A stretch of DNA of 64,000 bases, from the NCBI GenBank assembly GCA_003150755.1, contig QAMT01000002.1, forward strand, positions 310,001 through 374,000, written 5' to 3'. A model generated the notes under the pieces. That model was not told where the DNA came from, did no database searches, and saw only the letters and a list, made by a program, of their open reading frames with translations. Below are positions 25,663 to 35,017 of the stretch, in pieces. The position numbers were made by a program, and so were the translations under genes. The DNA is from Phascolarctobacterium sp. GTDB taxonomy: Bacteria > Bacillota > Negativicutes > Acidaminococcales > Acidaminococcaceae. Each line of letters starts with the position of its first letter. The first letter of the stretch is position 1.

Positions 25663-27300
25663 TCAAAACATTTTATAAAGCTGGAACCAAAGCCTGCCGT
25701 CATGGTCGTCGCGTTCTATGCGGTCAGGGCGGGCGTCAATTTTGCGCGCGTAATCAAGCTGGACGTACCAGTCGCCGGGTTTGGCGTAACGCAGGCCAAC
25801 GCCCCAGCCTGCAAGGTGGTCCATGCTGCCGTCATATTTATTCTTAACTGCGCCGCTGTCGATAAACACTGCCGCTTCCAGCCCTTCAATGCCGGTTGCA
25901 CGGCGAATTTCTGCCGTCGCCAGATAGCCAAGGTCGCCATAGCCGTCGCTGGCGCCGTAAGCACGCACGCCGTTAATGCCGCCAAGGTAAAACTGTTCGC
26001 TGCCGTCCAGCGCGCGGCTTGCCATCTGCCCGCTGGCTTTAACGCGGTAATTCCAGTCGCCGTCGTACCAGATATTCAGCAAATCGCCGGTCAGTTTGTG
26101 GTAACCGCCGTCGTAATAAGCGCCGCCGTCGGTGTCAATATCGCCATACCAGTAAATTAAGCTGTACTGCGTAAACTGGTTGGGGTTGTACTGGCTGCCG
26201 CTAATGCCGACATGCCATACATCGGCGTCCTTTTCGGTTTTCATGCGCCCAAGGGCGGATATATCAAAACGCAGTTCGTCTTCGATATCGCGGTGGTCGT
26301 AGCCATAAATAGCTGTAATGCGGTTAGAGCGGTCGCGGTAAACCGGCGTCATGCCGTAAACGCTGATGCCTTCGGAAGTACCGAGCGTATCATAAAGGCT
26401 GTTGGTACTCATTTCGTAGCTGGTACGGCTGAAAGCAAGGCCCACGCGCGTGCCGCGGCTGCCTACCGGCAGTTCGTAGCGGATGCCGTAGTTTTTAACA
26501 TCGTGGCTAGAAAGCATACCGTTTAAGATAAATTTATCGCCGATTTTGCCGGGGTTATTGATTTCGGTGTTAAAGCCGTAGCGGTAACGCCCGCTCCAAT
26601 AGCCGCCGCCGTTATCGGTAAATACATAGTTGTTCCACACCGGCCTGCGGGTTGCTTCAACATCAAGGCTGGTTGTGCCAGGCTCGCCGCCCGGTTTAAG
26701 CACGGCGCGCGCCTGCACGCCCGGCAGGTCGTTAATATTGTTGATAGCGTCCTCCAGCTTGCTGTCGGTAATGGTTGCGCCGGATTTTAAGCCGCTGAGA
26801 TAATTATTTAAAACGCCGGTTACAACGTCCGAATCGTTCTGGGTAATTTTTACTTCGTCATAAGCAGCAACGTAAACTTTAACTTCCAGGCTGCCGTCAG
26901 CTACTTCCTGCGGGGGCACAACTGCCTGCGCGACAGTGTAGCCGCATTCTTTGGCGTAAGCGGTAATTTCTGCCGTCAGTTTGTTAAGTTCGGCAACTTT
27001 TACGCTGCGTTTCTGGTATTTTTGCAAAATTTCCTGCAAGCGGCCTATTTTATCAGGCAGCTCAAAACCCGTCAGCTTAATGCTTTTAATGTAAAAAGCG
27101 GGTTCAGCTTCCGTGCCGGTGTTGCCGGGACGGTACTGGCCGCCCTGGGCGTTTTCTTCGTCAATAACATCCTGCTGTCCGGTACGGTTATACGGATGTG
27201 TTGTAACAGCTTCCTTATCAAAGGTTGGTATTGGTGACTGTGCAAAAACCTGTCCGCCAATTAAAAGACAGGCCGCAGTAATGCCAATAACTTTTTTCAT
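25663..27300 (-). CDS. TpsB outer membrane transporter (ShlB/FhaC/HecB family)
   Basis: A 545-residue Omp85-superfamily protein that recognises and exports the TPS domain of its partner across the outer membrane. It has a signal peptide (1-20, VFA|QSP), a POTRA domain region (about 65-215, FYIKSIKLTGFELPDK onward) and a 16-strand barrel region with GTRVGLAFSRTSYEM and a C-terminal aromatic end (WFQLYKMF) typical of outer membrane proteins. It is upstream of tpsA with a 51-base gap, giving operon tpsB-tpsA. Its presence implies a diderm cell. The start ATG follows AGGGGAG. Confidence 0.94.
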   Translation of the reverse strand: MKKVIGITAACLLIGGQVFAQSPIPTFDKEAVTTHPYNRTGQQDVIDEENAQGGQYRPGNTGTEAEPAFYIKSIKLTGFELPDKIGRLQEILQKYQKRSVKVAELNKLTAEITAYAKECGYTVAQAVVPPQEVADGSLEVKVYVAAYDEVKITQNDSDVVTGVLNNYLSGLKSGATITDSKLEDAINNINDLPGVQARAVLKPGGEPGTTSLDVEATRRPVWNNYVFTDNGGGYWSGRYRYGFNTEINNPGKIGDKFILNGMLSSHDVKNYGIRYELPVGSRGTRVGLAFSRTSYEMSTNSLYDTLGTSEGISVYGMTPVYRDRSNRITAIYGYDHRDIEDELRFDISALGRMKTEKDADVWHVGISGSQYNPNQFTQYSLIYWYGDIDTDGGAYYDGGYHKLTGDLLNIWYDGDWNYRVKASGQMASRALDGSEQFYLGGINGVRAYGASDGYGDLGYLATAEIRRATGIEGLEAAVFIDSGAVKNKYDGSMDHLAGWGVGLRYAKPGDWYVQLDYARKIDARPDRIERDDHDGRLWFQLYKMF

Positions 27301-27393
27301 CAGCTTTCACTCCCCTTACTATTGCTTTGGCAATAATAAATCAAAGCATATGATTAGTATGCCCTATATTTTAATATTTAATTATTTGACTTA

Positions 27394-27423
27394 ATTTTAA
27401 CACATGTTATTTTATTTTATCAA
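27394..27423 (-). promoter_or_regulatory. Probable promoter of tpsB-tpsA
   Basis: On the minus strand TTGATA, 18-base spacer, TAAAAT, about 95 bases before the tpsB start. The leader is AT-rich without obvious structure. Confidence 0.55.
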
Positions 27424-27786
27424 GATAGGCAATACTAATTTTAAGCTGATGTTTTAGTCACTCGTTTGTTTTAACAGGATAAATAATACTGTAATTTACA
27501 ATTTTTAAATTTTACGTCATAATTTTTAATCTATTTATAATAAATCTGAAAACATCCGCCAAATGCAAAGAAAAAATTTGCAAATCAAAATTTTACAATA
27601 ATTAGGGTTAGCTAATGGCAAGCAGTGTATGCTACTGAAAATTTTTGCGGGTTCCCGCAGTTTTTTTCAGTACCCTTGCGGGCATAAAAATAAGCCCGGC
27701 ATTAACTTGCGCGGGCTTAAATTACAAAAGCCCCTGCGGCAATGAACTGTTTAAGTTCTAAACCACAGAGGCTTTCAGTTTATTAT
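27424..27786. other. Gene-free stretch with hairpins between tpsB and uspA
   Basis: No gene is seen. A symmetrical hairpin CTGAAA...GCGGG/CCCGC...TTTCAG (about 27635-27670) has T-rich sequence on its right. A second inverted pair GCGGGC/GCCCG follows (27679-27700). The imperfect stem AAAGCCcCTGcGG/CCaCAGaGGCTTT (27726-27776) reads as the terminator of the two uspA genes on the minus strand. Confidence 0.6.
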
Positions 27787-28224
27787 TTATTTAATTACAA
27801 TTACCGGCACGGAGGCGTTTTCGATAACCGTTTGGCTGACGCTGTTTTTAAACAGCCCTTCAATCGCGCCGAAGCCGCGCGTACCGATGATGATGGTATC
27901 ACAATGCTCTTTGCGGCAGCATTTGATAATCTCGGGTGCGGGGCGGCTGCCGATAACCAGCGTGTACGAGCAGGGTATCTGCTGCTGGTCTACCATGTGC
28001 TTGGCGGCGCCCAAAACGTCGTTGCCGATTTGCATGGCCGGTTCGTTAACCGTGCCTGCCAGTTCGCTTTCCAGCGGAAGCTGCGGCGTATGCTGCAAAC
28101 CGTCTTTGGCAACGGTAAGCACCACCATTTCGGCGTCGTTCAGTTTGGCGATGCCCATGGCGTATTCCAGGGCGCGCCACGAATATTCCGTTCCGTCGAT
28201 AGCAACCAATAATTTTTTCAGCAT
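27787..28224 (-). CDS. Universal stress protein, UspA family (1)
   Basis: A 145-residue single-domain UspA protein (KKLLVAIDGTEYSWRALEYA start). The nucleotide loop is GTRGFGAIEGLFKNS: the usual G-x2-G-x9-G-S pattern is altered to Asn before the Ser, so ATP binding may be weakened. It lies 9 bases after a second uspA gene and probably shares its transcript. Such proteins aid survival under stress; no specific partner is evident. Confidence 0.92.
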   Translation of the reverse strand: MLKKLLVAIDGTEYSWRALEYAMGIAKLNDAEMVVLTVAKDGLQHTPQLPLESELAGTVNEPAMQIGNDVLGAAKHMVDQQQIPCSYTLVIGSRPAPEIIKCCRKEHCDTIIIGTRGFGAIEGLFKNSVSQTVIENASVPVIVIK

Positions 28225-28233
28225 AGTATCACT

Positions 28234-28671
28234 TTATTTTACAATCAGCACCGGCACGGCTGCATACTGCGAAACTTTGCTGCTGACGCTGCCGAGGAAA
28301 AATTCGGCAATGCCGGAAAGGCCGCGCGAGCCGATAACGATGGCATCAGCCTGTACTTTTTTGGCCAGGGCGATGATGCGTTCGGAAGGATGGCCGACTT
28401 CCATATCGTAGCTTACTTCATGCGGGTAGTCGCCGACGATGTCTTTGGCATAAGCCAGAACCTTATCACCGATGCGTTCCAGTTCGCTGTTGCCGTGGCT
28501 GATAGTGGTATGGTCCAGCGGCACAGCCAGAAGCGCTGCGTTGTTGTACGGCTGGATTACGTTTACTACAACTATTTCACTTTCAAACTTTCTGCCGATT
28601 TCCAAAGCGTTATTAAGTGCGCGCCACGAGGTTTCAGAGCCATCGACCGGCACAAGAATTTTTTTAAACAT
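28234..28671 (-). CDS. Universal stress protein, UspA family (2)
   Basis: A 145-residue UspA protein starting at the ATG (28671) that follows GGGAGGTG; an in-frame upstream start would add eight residues with no binding site. The ATP loop GSRGLSGIAEFFLGS matches G-x2-G-x9-G-S exactly, unlike the following paralogue. First gene of the two-gene unit. The pair probably arose by duplication, with only one copy keeping the canonical ATP motif. Confidence 0.93.
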   Translation of the reverse strand: MFKKILVPVDGSETSWRALNNALEIGRKFESEIVVVNVIQPYNNAALLAVPLDHTTISHGNSELERIGDKVLAYAKDIVGDYPHEVSYDMEVGHPSERIIALAKKVQADAIVIGSRGLSGIAEFFLGSVSSKVSQYAAVPVLIVK

Positions 28672-28766
28672 TCTACACACCTCCCGATATGGCAAACCAT
28701 ATCTTTTATGATTTAAAAAGTTCTACTTTTTTTAATAAAATCCTGCCTGGGCAGAAATTTTTACAA

Positions 28767-29696
28767 TCAGCGTTCTTCGCGGTCGTAAGGCAGGCCAAGT
28801 GCCTGAGGCGCTGCGCTGCGCCCGCCGCGGCGTTTTAACACCAGAATAAGCACCAGCACCGTAAAGATGTAGGGCAGCATATTAAGGATGAAGCCAGACA
28901 CCGGCAGGCCCAGCACCTGCAAGTTGAAGCCCAGCGCGTCGATGCCGCCGAACAGGTACGAGCCTGCCATGGCGCGCCAGGGGTCCCACAGGGCAAAGAT
29001 GACGAGGGCAACGGCAATCCAGCCGCGTCCTGCGGTCATGTTCTCCAGCCAGCTGGGAGCATAGGCCAGCGACAGGTATGCGCCCGCCGCGCCTGCCAGT
29101 GCGCCGCCGGTGATAATGTAAAGGTAACGCAGGGCAAAAACGTTGATGCCTGCCGCATCTACTGCGGCGGGGTTTTCGCCCATGGCACGCAGAAACAGCC
29201 CGCTGCGGGTTTTATAAAAGTACCACGCTGCCAGCGGCACTAACAGGTAGCTGATGTAGACCATCGCGTCCTGTCTGAAAAAGACGCTGCCGATAATGGG
29301 TATATCCGCCAATAGCGGCAGGGAAATTTTGGTAAACACTGCGCCCGCCGGCTGGCCGACGTAATCCTGCCCCAGATAGCCCGAAAGGCCCGTGCCGAAC
29401 AGCGTTACCGCAAGGCCGCTGACTACCTGGTTGGCACGCAGCGTAACAGTTAAAAAGGCGTGAATCAGCGCCAGCAGCGCGCCTGCCAAAACAGCCGCCG
29501 CCACGCCTGCCCATGGGCTGCCGAAGCTGTTGCCGGCGATAAAGCCCACGCACGCGCCGATAAGCATCATGCCTTCGACGCCCAGGTTAATAACGCCGCT
29601 GCGCTCGCAGATAACTTCGCCCAAAGCGGCATATAACAGCGGCGTGCCCATGGTGATGGCGGCCGCAAGCAGCGAAACGATAAAATCTTCACTCAT
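28767..29696 (-). CDS. ABC transporter permease, nucleoside type (second)
   Basis: A 309-residue inner membrane permease of the branched-chain/sugar class, most like NupQ/YufQ of the nucleoside (BmpA-type) importer: YAALGEVICERSGVINLGVEGMMLIGA at the start and a GxNPAAVDAAGIN cytoplasmic loop (MGENPAAVDAAGINV). The ATG at 29696 overlaps the upstream permease stop (ATGAGTGA) and is preceded by AAGGGTGGTG; the GTG 12 bases earlier is less likely. Third gene of an ATPase-permease-permease operon. Confidence 0.9.
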   Translation of the reverse strand: MSEDFIVSLLAAAITMGTPLLYAALGEVICERSGVINLGVEGMMLIGACVGFIAGNSFGSPWAGVAAAVLAGALLALIHAFLTVTLRANQVVSGLAVTLFGTGLSGYLGQDYVGQPAGAVFTKISLPLLADIPIIGSVFFRQDAMVYISYLLVPLAAWYFYKTRSGLFLRAMGENPAAVDAAGINVFALRYLYIITGGALAGAAGAYLSLAYAPSWLENMTAGRGWIAVALVIFALWDPWRAMAGSYLFGGIDALGFNLQVLGLPVSGFILNMLPYIFTVLVLILVLKRRGGRSAAPQALGLPYDREER

Positions 29697-30759
29697 TGTC
29701 CGCACCACCCTTCACAATACGCAGCTTGTAGCCGGTAAAAATTTCCGTGCCGACGACGAAGAACAGCACCGCGCCCTGCAGCATGGTTGCCGCCGCTGCG
29801 GAGATGCCCATGGTTTGCAGCATGAAGCCGCCGACGTGGATAACTGCAAATAAAAACGATACCAAAATAATGGCGGGCGGGTTGAGCCTTGCCAGCCACG
29901 CAATGATGATGGCCGTGTAGCCGTAGCCGGGGCTGATGCCGTGCTGCAATTTGCCGACGATGCCACTGACTTCCACCATGCCAGCCAGGCCGCACACAGC
30001 GCCGCTGATGAACATGGCAAGAAGCACGTTGCGCGAAATGTTCATACCGGCATAGCGCGCCGCCACGGGGTTAGAGCCGATAACCTTGGTTTCGTACCCC
30101 CAGCGCGAGCTTTTAAACAGCACCGTAAACACGGCTGCCGCGATAAGCACTACAAAAATACCGGCGTGCACGCGCAAGTCGCCAAAGCTCGGCAGCATCG
30201 CCGCATCCGGAAACGCCGCCGTCAGCGGAAAGTTAAGCCCGTTCGGGTCGCGCCAGTCGCCGTAAACCAGGTAATCTACCCACAAAATGGCAATGTAGTT
30301 CATCATCAGCGTGCTGATAAGCTCGTTTACCAGCCAGCGCGTTTTAAACCAGCCTGCGAGTAGCCCCCACAAACCGCCTGCCAGCGCGCCCAAAACAAAC
30401 ATGGCGGGCAGCATGATAACGGCAGGCAAATCCGGAAAGTTAAGCGGCACCCACGTTGCCGCGCACGCGCCCATATAAAACTGGCCTTCTGCGCCGATGT
30501 TCCAAATCTGCATCCGGAAGGCAACGGCAATGCCCAGCGCGCACAGCGCCAGCGGAATCATTTTGACAATGGTTTCCGAAAGGCCGTAATCATTGCCCAG
30601 CGCACCGCTGAACATACTTTCGTAAACCATAAACGGGTCCTTGCCGGTAAGGGCAAAAAACACGCCGCAAAATACCAGCGCCATCAGCGCCGATGCAAAC
30701 GGCAGGCCAATCTGCGCTTTTACGCTCTGGCCCAAGCGTTTTTCAAGCACCAGTTTCAT
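29689..30759 (-). CDS. ABC transporter permease, nucleoside type (first)
   Basis: A 356-residue membrane permease like NupP/YufP, about eight to ten helices, with the NIGAEGQFYMGA block and the cytoplasmic GSNPVAARYAGMNISRN loop that couples to the ATPase. It overlaps the ATPase stop by four bases and the next permease start by eight, so translation is coupled across the operon. Confidence 0.91.
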   Translation of the reverse strand: MKLVLEKRLGQSVKAQIGLPFASALMALVFCGVFFALTGKDPFMVYESMFSGALGNDYGLSETIVKMIPLALCALGIAVAFRMQIWNIGAEGQFYMGACAATWVPLNFPDLPAVIMLPAMFVLGALAGGLWGLLAGWFKTRWLVNELISTLMMNYIAILWVDYLVYGDWRDPNGLNFPLTAAFPDAAMLPSFGDLRVHAGIFVVLIAAAVFTVLFKSSRWGYETKVIGSNPVAARYAGMNISRNVLLAMFISGAVCGLAGMVEVSGIVGKLQHGISPGYGYTAIIIAWLARLNPPAIILVSFLFAVIHVGGFMLQTMGISAAAATMLQGAVLFFVVGTEIFTGYKLRIVKGGADNE

Positions 30760-32279
30760 TTGCCCTCACCTCCGTCGTCCGTCACGCCAGCCATCAGCGC
30801 GCCGATTTTTTCAACGTCCATTTCCTGAACCGGAAACTCGCCCATCAGCTTACCGGCAAACATTACGCCAACGCGGTCCGCCAGTGCGGCAATTTCTTCC
30901 AGTTCTTCCGATACTAAAAGTATCGCCGTGTTCTGCTCTTTTAACTTTAACAGCAGCTTGTGTACGGCTTCAATCGCGCCGATATCCAGCCCGCGCACGG
31001 GGTAAAGCACAACCATCAGCCTGGGTTTGGCTGCAATCTCGCGCCCTAAAAGCAGTTTTTGGATATTGCCGCCGCTCATCATTTTAACCGGCTGGTAAAT
31101 GCTGCCCTGCTTGATGTCAAATTCTTCTACCGTGTGGCGCGCGGCGCTGACTGCCGCTTCCCACTTGATGCGCCAACCATTGGCAAAGCGCCCGTTGTAT
31201 TCTTTTAAAATAATGTTGTCCACGCTGCTTAAATTGGGGGCCAGGCCCGTGCCGAGGCGGTCCTCCGGCACATAGCTGATGCCCGCTTCAATTTTGGCGC
31301 GCGGGGTTTTATTGGTAAAATCCTTGCCGCAGTAATACATTTTGCCGCCCATCGCCAGGCGCATGCCGGCAATAACTTCTGCCAGCTCACGCTGACCGTT
31401 GCCGCTGACGCCGGCAATGCCGTAAATCTCGCCTGCGCGGATTTCAAAACTTACGTTATCCAGCGCCAGGGTGTGCATATCGCCCAGGGCGGATATTTTT
31501 TCAAGTTTCAGCACCACATCACCGGTTTGGGAAGGCTTGCGACCATAATTGGTATTAAGCTCGCGCCCCACCATCATTTTGATGAGCGCGCTGCGGTTGA
31601 TTTCGCTTTTGGCCATGTGCCCGCTTACCACGCCTCCGCGCAGGACGGTAATGCGGTCCGCCAGTTCTTCAACCTCGTTCAGCTTGTGCGAGATAAACAC
31701 TACCGCGCAGCCGTTATCCGCCATTTTGCGCAGGTTTACAAACAGTTCGCGTGTTTCCTGCGGGGTCAGCACGGCAGTAGGCTCGTCTAAAATCAGCACC
31801 TTGCTTTTGTGGTACAGCATACGCAAAATTTCTACGCGCTGCTTTTCGCCCACGCCAAGCTGCCACACATAGGCGTGCGGGTCTATTTTAAGCCCGTAAA
31901 AGCTGCTTAATTCTGCAATATCGGCTTCAAGCTGCGTGGTATCCAGCATAAAGCTGCCGTGCGTATCGCTTAAAGCAATGTTTTCGGCAACGGTGAAGGA
32001 TTCAATCAGCTTAAAATGCTGATGCACCATGCCGATGCCGTTTTTGATGGCGTCAGCCGGTGAAGAAAACTGCGTTTCTTTGCCTTCGACGAGTATTTTG
32101 CCCTCAGTCGGCTGGTAAAGGCCTGTTAAAATGCTCATCAGCGTACTTTTGCCGCTGCCGTTTTCGCCCAAAAGGGCATGGATTTCGCCTGGGTAAAGTT
32201 CTAAGTTTATTTTGTTGTTGGCTATAACGCCCGGGAAGCGTTTTGTAATCCCGAGCATGCTTATTAACGGTGTTACCAT
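30756..32279 (-). CDS. ABC transporter ATPase, two-domain nucleoside/sugar type
   Basis: A 507-residue protein with two ABC cassettes, as in NupO/YufO and sugar importers. The first has Walker A GENGSGKST (about 38-46), signature LGVGEKQRVEI and Walker B KVLILDEPTAV. The second, as is usual, has a degenerate P-loop (GVSGNGQRE), signature MSGGNIQKLLL and Walker B LMVVLYPVRGLD. No BmpA/PnrA-type substrate-binding lipoprotein lies in the window next to it, so the operon is missing its receptor or uses one encoded elsewhere. Confidence 0.92.
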   Translation of the reverse strand: MVTPLISMLGITKRFPGVIANNKINLELYPGEIHALLGENGSGKSTLMSILTGLYQPTEGKILVEGKETQFSSPADAIKNGIGMVHQHFKLIESFTVAENIALSDTHGSFMLDTTQLEADIAELSSFYGLKIDPHAYVWQLGVGEKQRVEILRMLYHKSKVLILDEPTAVLTPQETRELFVNLRKMADNGCAVVFISHKLNEVEELADRITVLRGGVVSGHMAKSEINRSALIKMMVGRELNTNYGRKPSQTGDVVLKLEKISALGDMHTLALDNVSFEIRAGEIYGIAGVSGNGQRELAEVIAGMRLAMGGKMYYCGKDFTNKTPRAKIEAGISYVPEDRLGTGLAPNLSSVDNIILKEYNGRFANGWRIKWEAAVSAARHTVEEFDIKQGSIYQPVKMMSGGNIQKLLLGREIAAKPRLMVVLYPVRGLDIGAIEAVHKLLLKLKEQNTAILLVSEELEEIAALADRVGVMFAGKLMGEFPVQEMDVEKIGALMAGVTDDGGEGK

Positions 32280-32298
32280 AATCTTCCCACCCGTTTAA

Positions 32299-33690
32299 TT
32301 ATTTGCCGCTTTTAGCGCGCTCGCCAATCTGCCTTGCCACGTGTACGCCGCTGGCGCTGGCCTGCGAAAGCCCGCGCGTAATGCCCGCGCCGTCGCCGCA
32401 GGCAAACAAATTGTGAATTTTGGTTTCCAGCTTGCCGTCCAGCTCCAGGCGGGCGCTGTAAAACTTAACCTCAACGCCGTATAAAAGCGTATCGGCGTTA
32501 GCCATGCCGGGGGCAATTTTATCCAGCGCGTAAATCATTTCGATAATATCGTCAAGCTGGCGTTTGGGCAGCACCAGGCTCAAATCGCCGGGGGTTGCGT
32601 TCAGCGTCGGCTTGGTAAAGCTCTTTTTGAGGCGGCGCTCGTTGGTGCGGCGTCCGTTAATCAAATCGCCGAAGCGCTGCAAAAGCACGCCGCCGCCCAG
32701 CATGTTGCTGAACGAAGCAATGCGCTTGCCATACTGGTGCGGCTCGGTAAACGGTTCGGTAAAAGTGTTGCTTACGAGTAGCGCAAAGTTGGTGTTGTTG
32801 CTGTGCAGTTTCGGGTCGCGGTAGCTGTGGCCGTTAACGGTAACAATGCCGTCGGTGTTTTCGGCAACAACATAGCCGTTGGGGTTCATGCAGAAGGTGC
32901 GCACCAAATCGTTATAGCGCTGGGTGCGGTAAACCAGTTTTGCTTCGTAAACCTCGTCGGTAATGTGCTTGAACACCTGTGCCGGCACTTCCACGCGCAC
33001 GCCGATATCAACCTGGTTGTTGATAAAGCTCAGGCCCAGCGTTTTGCACTGTTCGGTAAACCATTCCGCACCGGCGCGTCCGGGGGCTGCAATAAGGTAG
33101 GTACATTCAATTTCGCCCTTGCCGCGCACCGGCAGCACAAAATCTTCGCCTTCGCGGATAATGCTTTCCACATGGCTGTTGCAGCGGATTTCGATGCCGT
33201 GTTCCAGCAGGTATTTATAGATGTTTTCCATTATAATAAGGTTATTTTCCGTGCCGAGATGGCGCACTTTGGCGTTCAAGAGGTGCAGGTCGTGCCCCAG
33301 CGCCTTGCCGCCGATGGTGCAGTTTTTGGTGCTGAAGTATTCGCCCGGCGCGCCATGACGGCAGTTAAGCTCGTCAACGTAGTCGATAAGCTCGATAACC
33401 TCGTTGTGCGGCAGGTATTCGTTCAGCCAGCCGCCGAACTCTGTCGTAAAATTGTATTTGCCGTCCGAAAACGCGCCCGCACCGCCGAAGCCGCGCATAA
33501 TATCGCAGGGCACGCAGCGCAGGCAGTGGTCTACCTTTTTCATCGCCAGCGGGCATTTGCGCTGGTCAATGGGGTGGCCTTCCTCCAAAATAACCACCTT
33601 TAATTCCGGGTATTTCAGCGAAAATTCATAGGCAGCAAAAACGGCGGCAGGTCCGCCGCCGATAATGGCAACATCAAATTTTTCTCTCAT
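32299..33690 (-). CDS. FAD-dependent oxidoreductase of the COG2509 type
   Basis: A 463-residue flavoprotein with the N-terminal dinucleotide fold IIGGGPAAVFAAYEF and a short cysteine cluster (KCPLAM, then HCLRCVPCD) typical of this uncharacterised dehydrogenase group; the C-terminal part has GDGAGITRGLSQASASG, which closes over FAD. The ATG at 33690 follows AAGGAGAA; an upstream start would add 19 residues and overlap the DUF190 gene. It is 19 bases upstream of the nucleoside ABC operon and may be its first gene. The substrate is unknown. Confidence 0.88.
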   Translation of the reverse strand: MREKFDVAIIGGGPAAVFAAYEFSLKYPELKVVILEEGHPIDQRKCPLAMKKVDHCLRCVPCDIMRGFGGAGAFSDGKYNFTTEFGGWLNEYLPHNEVIELIDYVDELNCRHGAPGEYFSTKNCTIGGKALGHDLHLLNAKVRHLGTENNLIIMENIYKYLLEHGIEIRCNSHVESIIREGEDFVLPVRGKGEIECTYLIAAPGRAGAEWFTEQCKTLGLSFINNQVDIGVRVEVPAQVFKHITDEVYEAKLVYRTQRYNDLVRTFCMNPNGYVVAENTDGIVTVNGHSYRDPKLHSNNTNFALLVSNTFTEPFTEPHQYGKRIASFSNMLGGGVLLQRFGDLINGRRTNERRLKKSFTKPTLNATPGDLSLVLPKRQLDDIIEMIYALDKIAPGMANADTLLYGVEVKFYSARLELDGKLETKIHNLFACGDGAGITRGLSQASASGVHVARQIGERAKSGK

Positions 33691-33715
33691 AAAGTTCTCC
33701 TTGGGGATAATTTTT

Positions 33716-34093
33716 TTATTTTTGAGCCTCGTGGGCTCTTTTTGCATCTATTTTGCGCATGTAATCGGTAATCAGGCAGGTGCTGTCTTCTACCAGGACC
33801 AGCGCTTTGGTGGCGTATTTTTCGAGCCACGGCAGAATTTTTTCAATGTTTTCGCGGGTATCGACAATCTCGATAACCACAGGCATATTGGGCATGCCGG
33901 TAAAAATAGAACCTATTTTGTGGTCGATGCCGCGTTTGGTGCTGGCATAACCGCCGATGCCGCGCGATACCGTGCCGCCAGCAAGTTTCAGGCGCATGGC
34001 TTCTTCAATAACGGCTTTAAAAAAGGGCTTATCGTCAAGAATAATGTCCTCACCGGTGTAAACTTTTAAAAAGGTAACTTTTTTAAATTCCAT
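33716..34093 (-). CDS. DUF190 family protein (PII-like fold)
   Basis: A 125-residue DUF190 protein, recognised by VTFLKVYTGEDIILDDKPF, the TVSRGIGGYA loop and MPVVIEIVDTRENIEKILPWL. The fold is ferredoxin-like and PII-related; members probably bind nucleotides and often accompany CrcB fluoride channels or transporters. No crcB is present here. It starts a short unit read into the FAD oxidoreductase gene 25 bases later. Confidence 0.88.
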   Translation of the reverse strand: MEFKKVTFLKVYTGEDIILDDKPFFKAVIEEAMRLKLAGGTVSRGIGGYASTKRGIDHKIGSIFTGMPNMPVVIEIVDTRENIEKILPWLEKYATKALVLVEDSTCLITDYMRKIDAKRAHEAQK

Positions 34094-34174
34094 AATATCA
34101 CTGCCTTTCCCAAAAATCTCGGCTAATGCAAAATTACCCTAAGATAATTATACAACAAAATTTGCTGCAAAAAA

Positions 34175-34206
34175 ATAAACCCTGCCGTAAAAGCAGGGCT
34201 TTTTTT
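34175..34206 (-). terminator. Terminator of the TrpXYZ-like operon
   Basis: CCCTGC/GCAGGG hairpin with a seven-base loop and A- and T-runs on the two sides, overlapping the stop of the HAD phosphatase gene. Confidence 0.8.
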
Positions 34207-35008
34207 AAAAATATTTTGCTATATCGGCTGCGTGCGGCAGAATAATATCCGGGTGGATGTTTTCTTTTTCCACGTCCTCCAGCGTCGCTTCGCCCGTCAG
34301 CACCAGCACGGACAGGATGCCGTTGTTCAGCCCGAAGGCGATATCGGTGCTTAAACGGTCGCCAACCATGGCAATTTCGTCCTTTTTGTAGCCGGTGCGC
34401 TCCATTACCACGTCTACCATGTAGTGATAGGGCTTGCCGGTAATGGCCAGCGGCTTTTTGCCGGTTGCCGTTTCGATGAGTTTCAGCATCGCGCCGCAGT
34501 CGGGGATAAACTCGCCGCCTTCAATCGGGCAGCGCACATCCGGGTGGGTTGCCACATACGGCACGCCGCGGTCAATCAGGCGGCAGGCTATGGCCAGCTT
34601 TTCGTAGTTCAGCGACATATCAAAGCCGACAACGACATAATCCGTCTTTTCTTCCAGCAGCGTGGTCAGCTTAAAGCCGCCCTTGATGATGGTTTCTTTA
34701 AGTAAATCCGTGCCCAGCACGTACAGGCTGGCGCCCGGCTTGATATGCTGCATGTAGTACACAAAAGCGTCGCTGCTTATCAGCACGTTTCTGCGGTCAA
34801 CAATAATGCCCAGGCGGCGCATTTTTTCTACATAGTGGCTGTGCCCCTTGGACGAATTGTTCGTCACCAGGTAAAAATCCCTGCCGTAAGAGCGCAGCTT
34901 TTTAAAAAAGCAGTCCATGCCGGGGATAAGCGTGTTGCCCAGGTTGATGGTGCCGTCCATGTCAAACAAAAAGCATTTTATGTGTTTAAGCCTTTCCAGT
35001 TCAGCCAT
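34205..35008 (-). CDS. HAD-IIA family hydrolase (NagD-like)
   Basis: A 267-residue phosphatase of HAD subclass IIA. Motif I is FDMDGTINLG (about 15-24), motif II the TNNSS stretch, and motif III/IV the MVGDRLSTDIAFG block near the C terminus. Relatives dephosphorylate nucleotides, phosphoglycolate or sugar phosphates; the exact substrate is not clear. It starts 9 bases after the ABC ATPase gene and is the last gene of that operon, although no functional link to amino acid uptake is obvious. Confidence 0.9.
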   Translation of the reverse strand: MAELERLKHIKCFLFDMDGTINLGNTLIPGMDCFFKKLRSYGRDFYLVTNNSSKGHSHYVEKMRRLGIIVDRRNVLISSDAFVYYMQHIKPGASLYVLGTDLLKETIIKGGFKLTTLLEEKTDYVVVGFDMSLNYEKLAIACRLIDRGVPYVATHPDVRCPIEGGEFIPDCGAMLKLIETATGKKPLAITGKPYHYMVDVVMERTGYKKDEIAMVGDRLSTDIAFGLNNGILSVLVLTGEATLEDVEKENIHPDIILPHAADIAKYF

Positions 35009-35017
35009 TGTTTCTCC

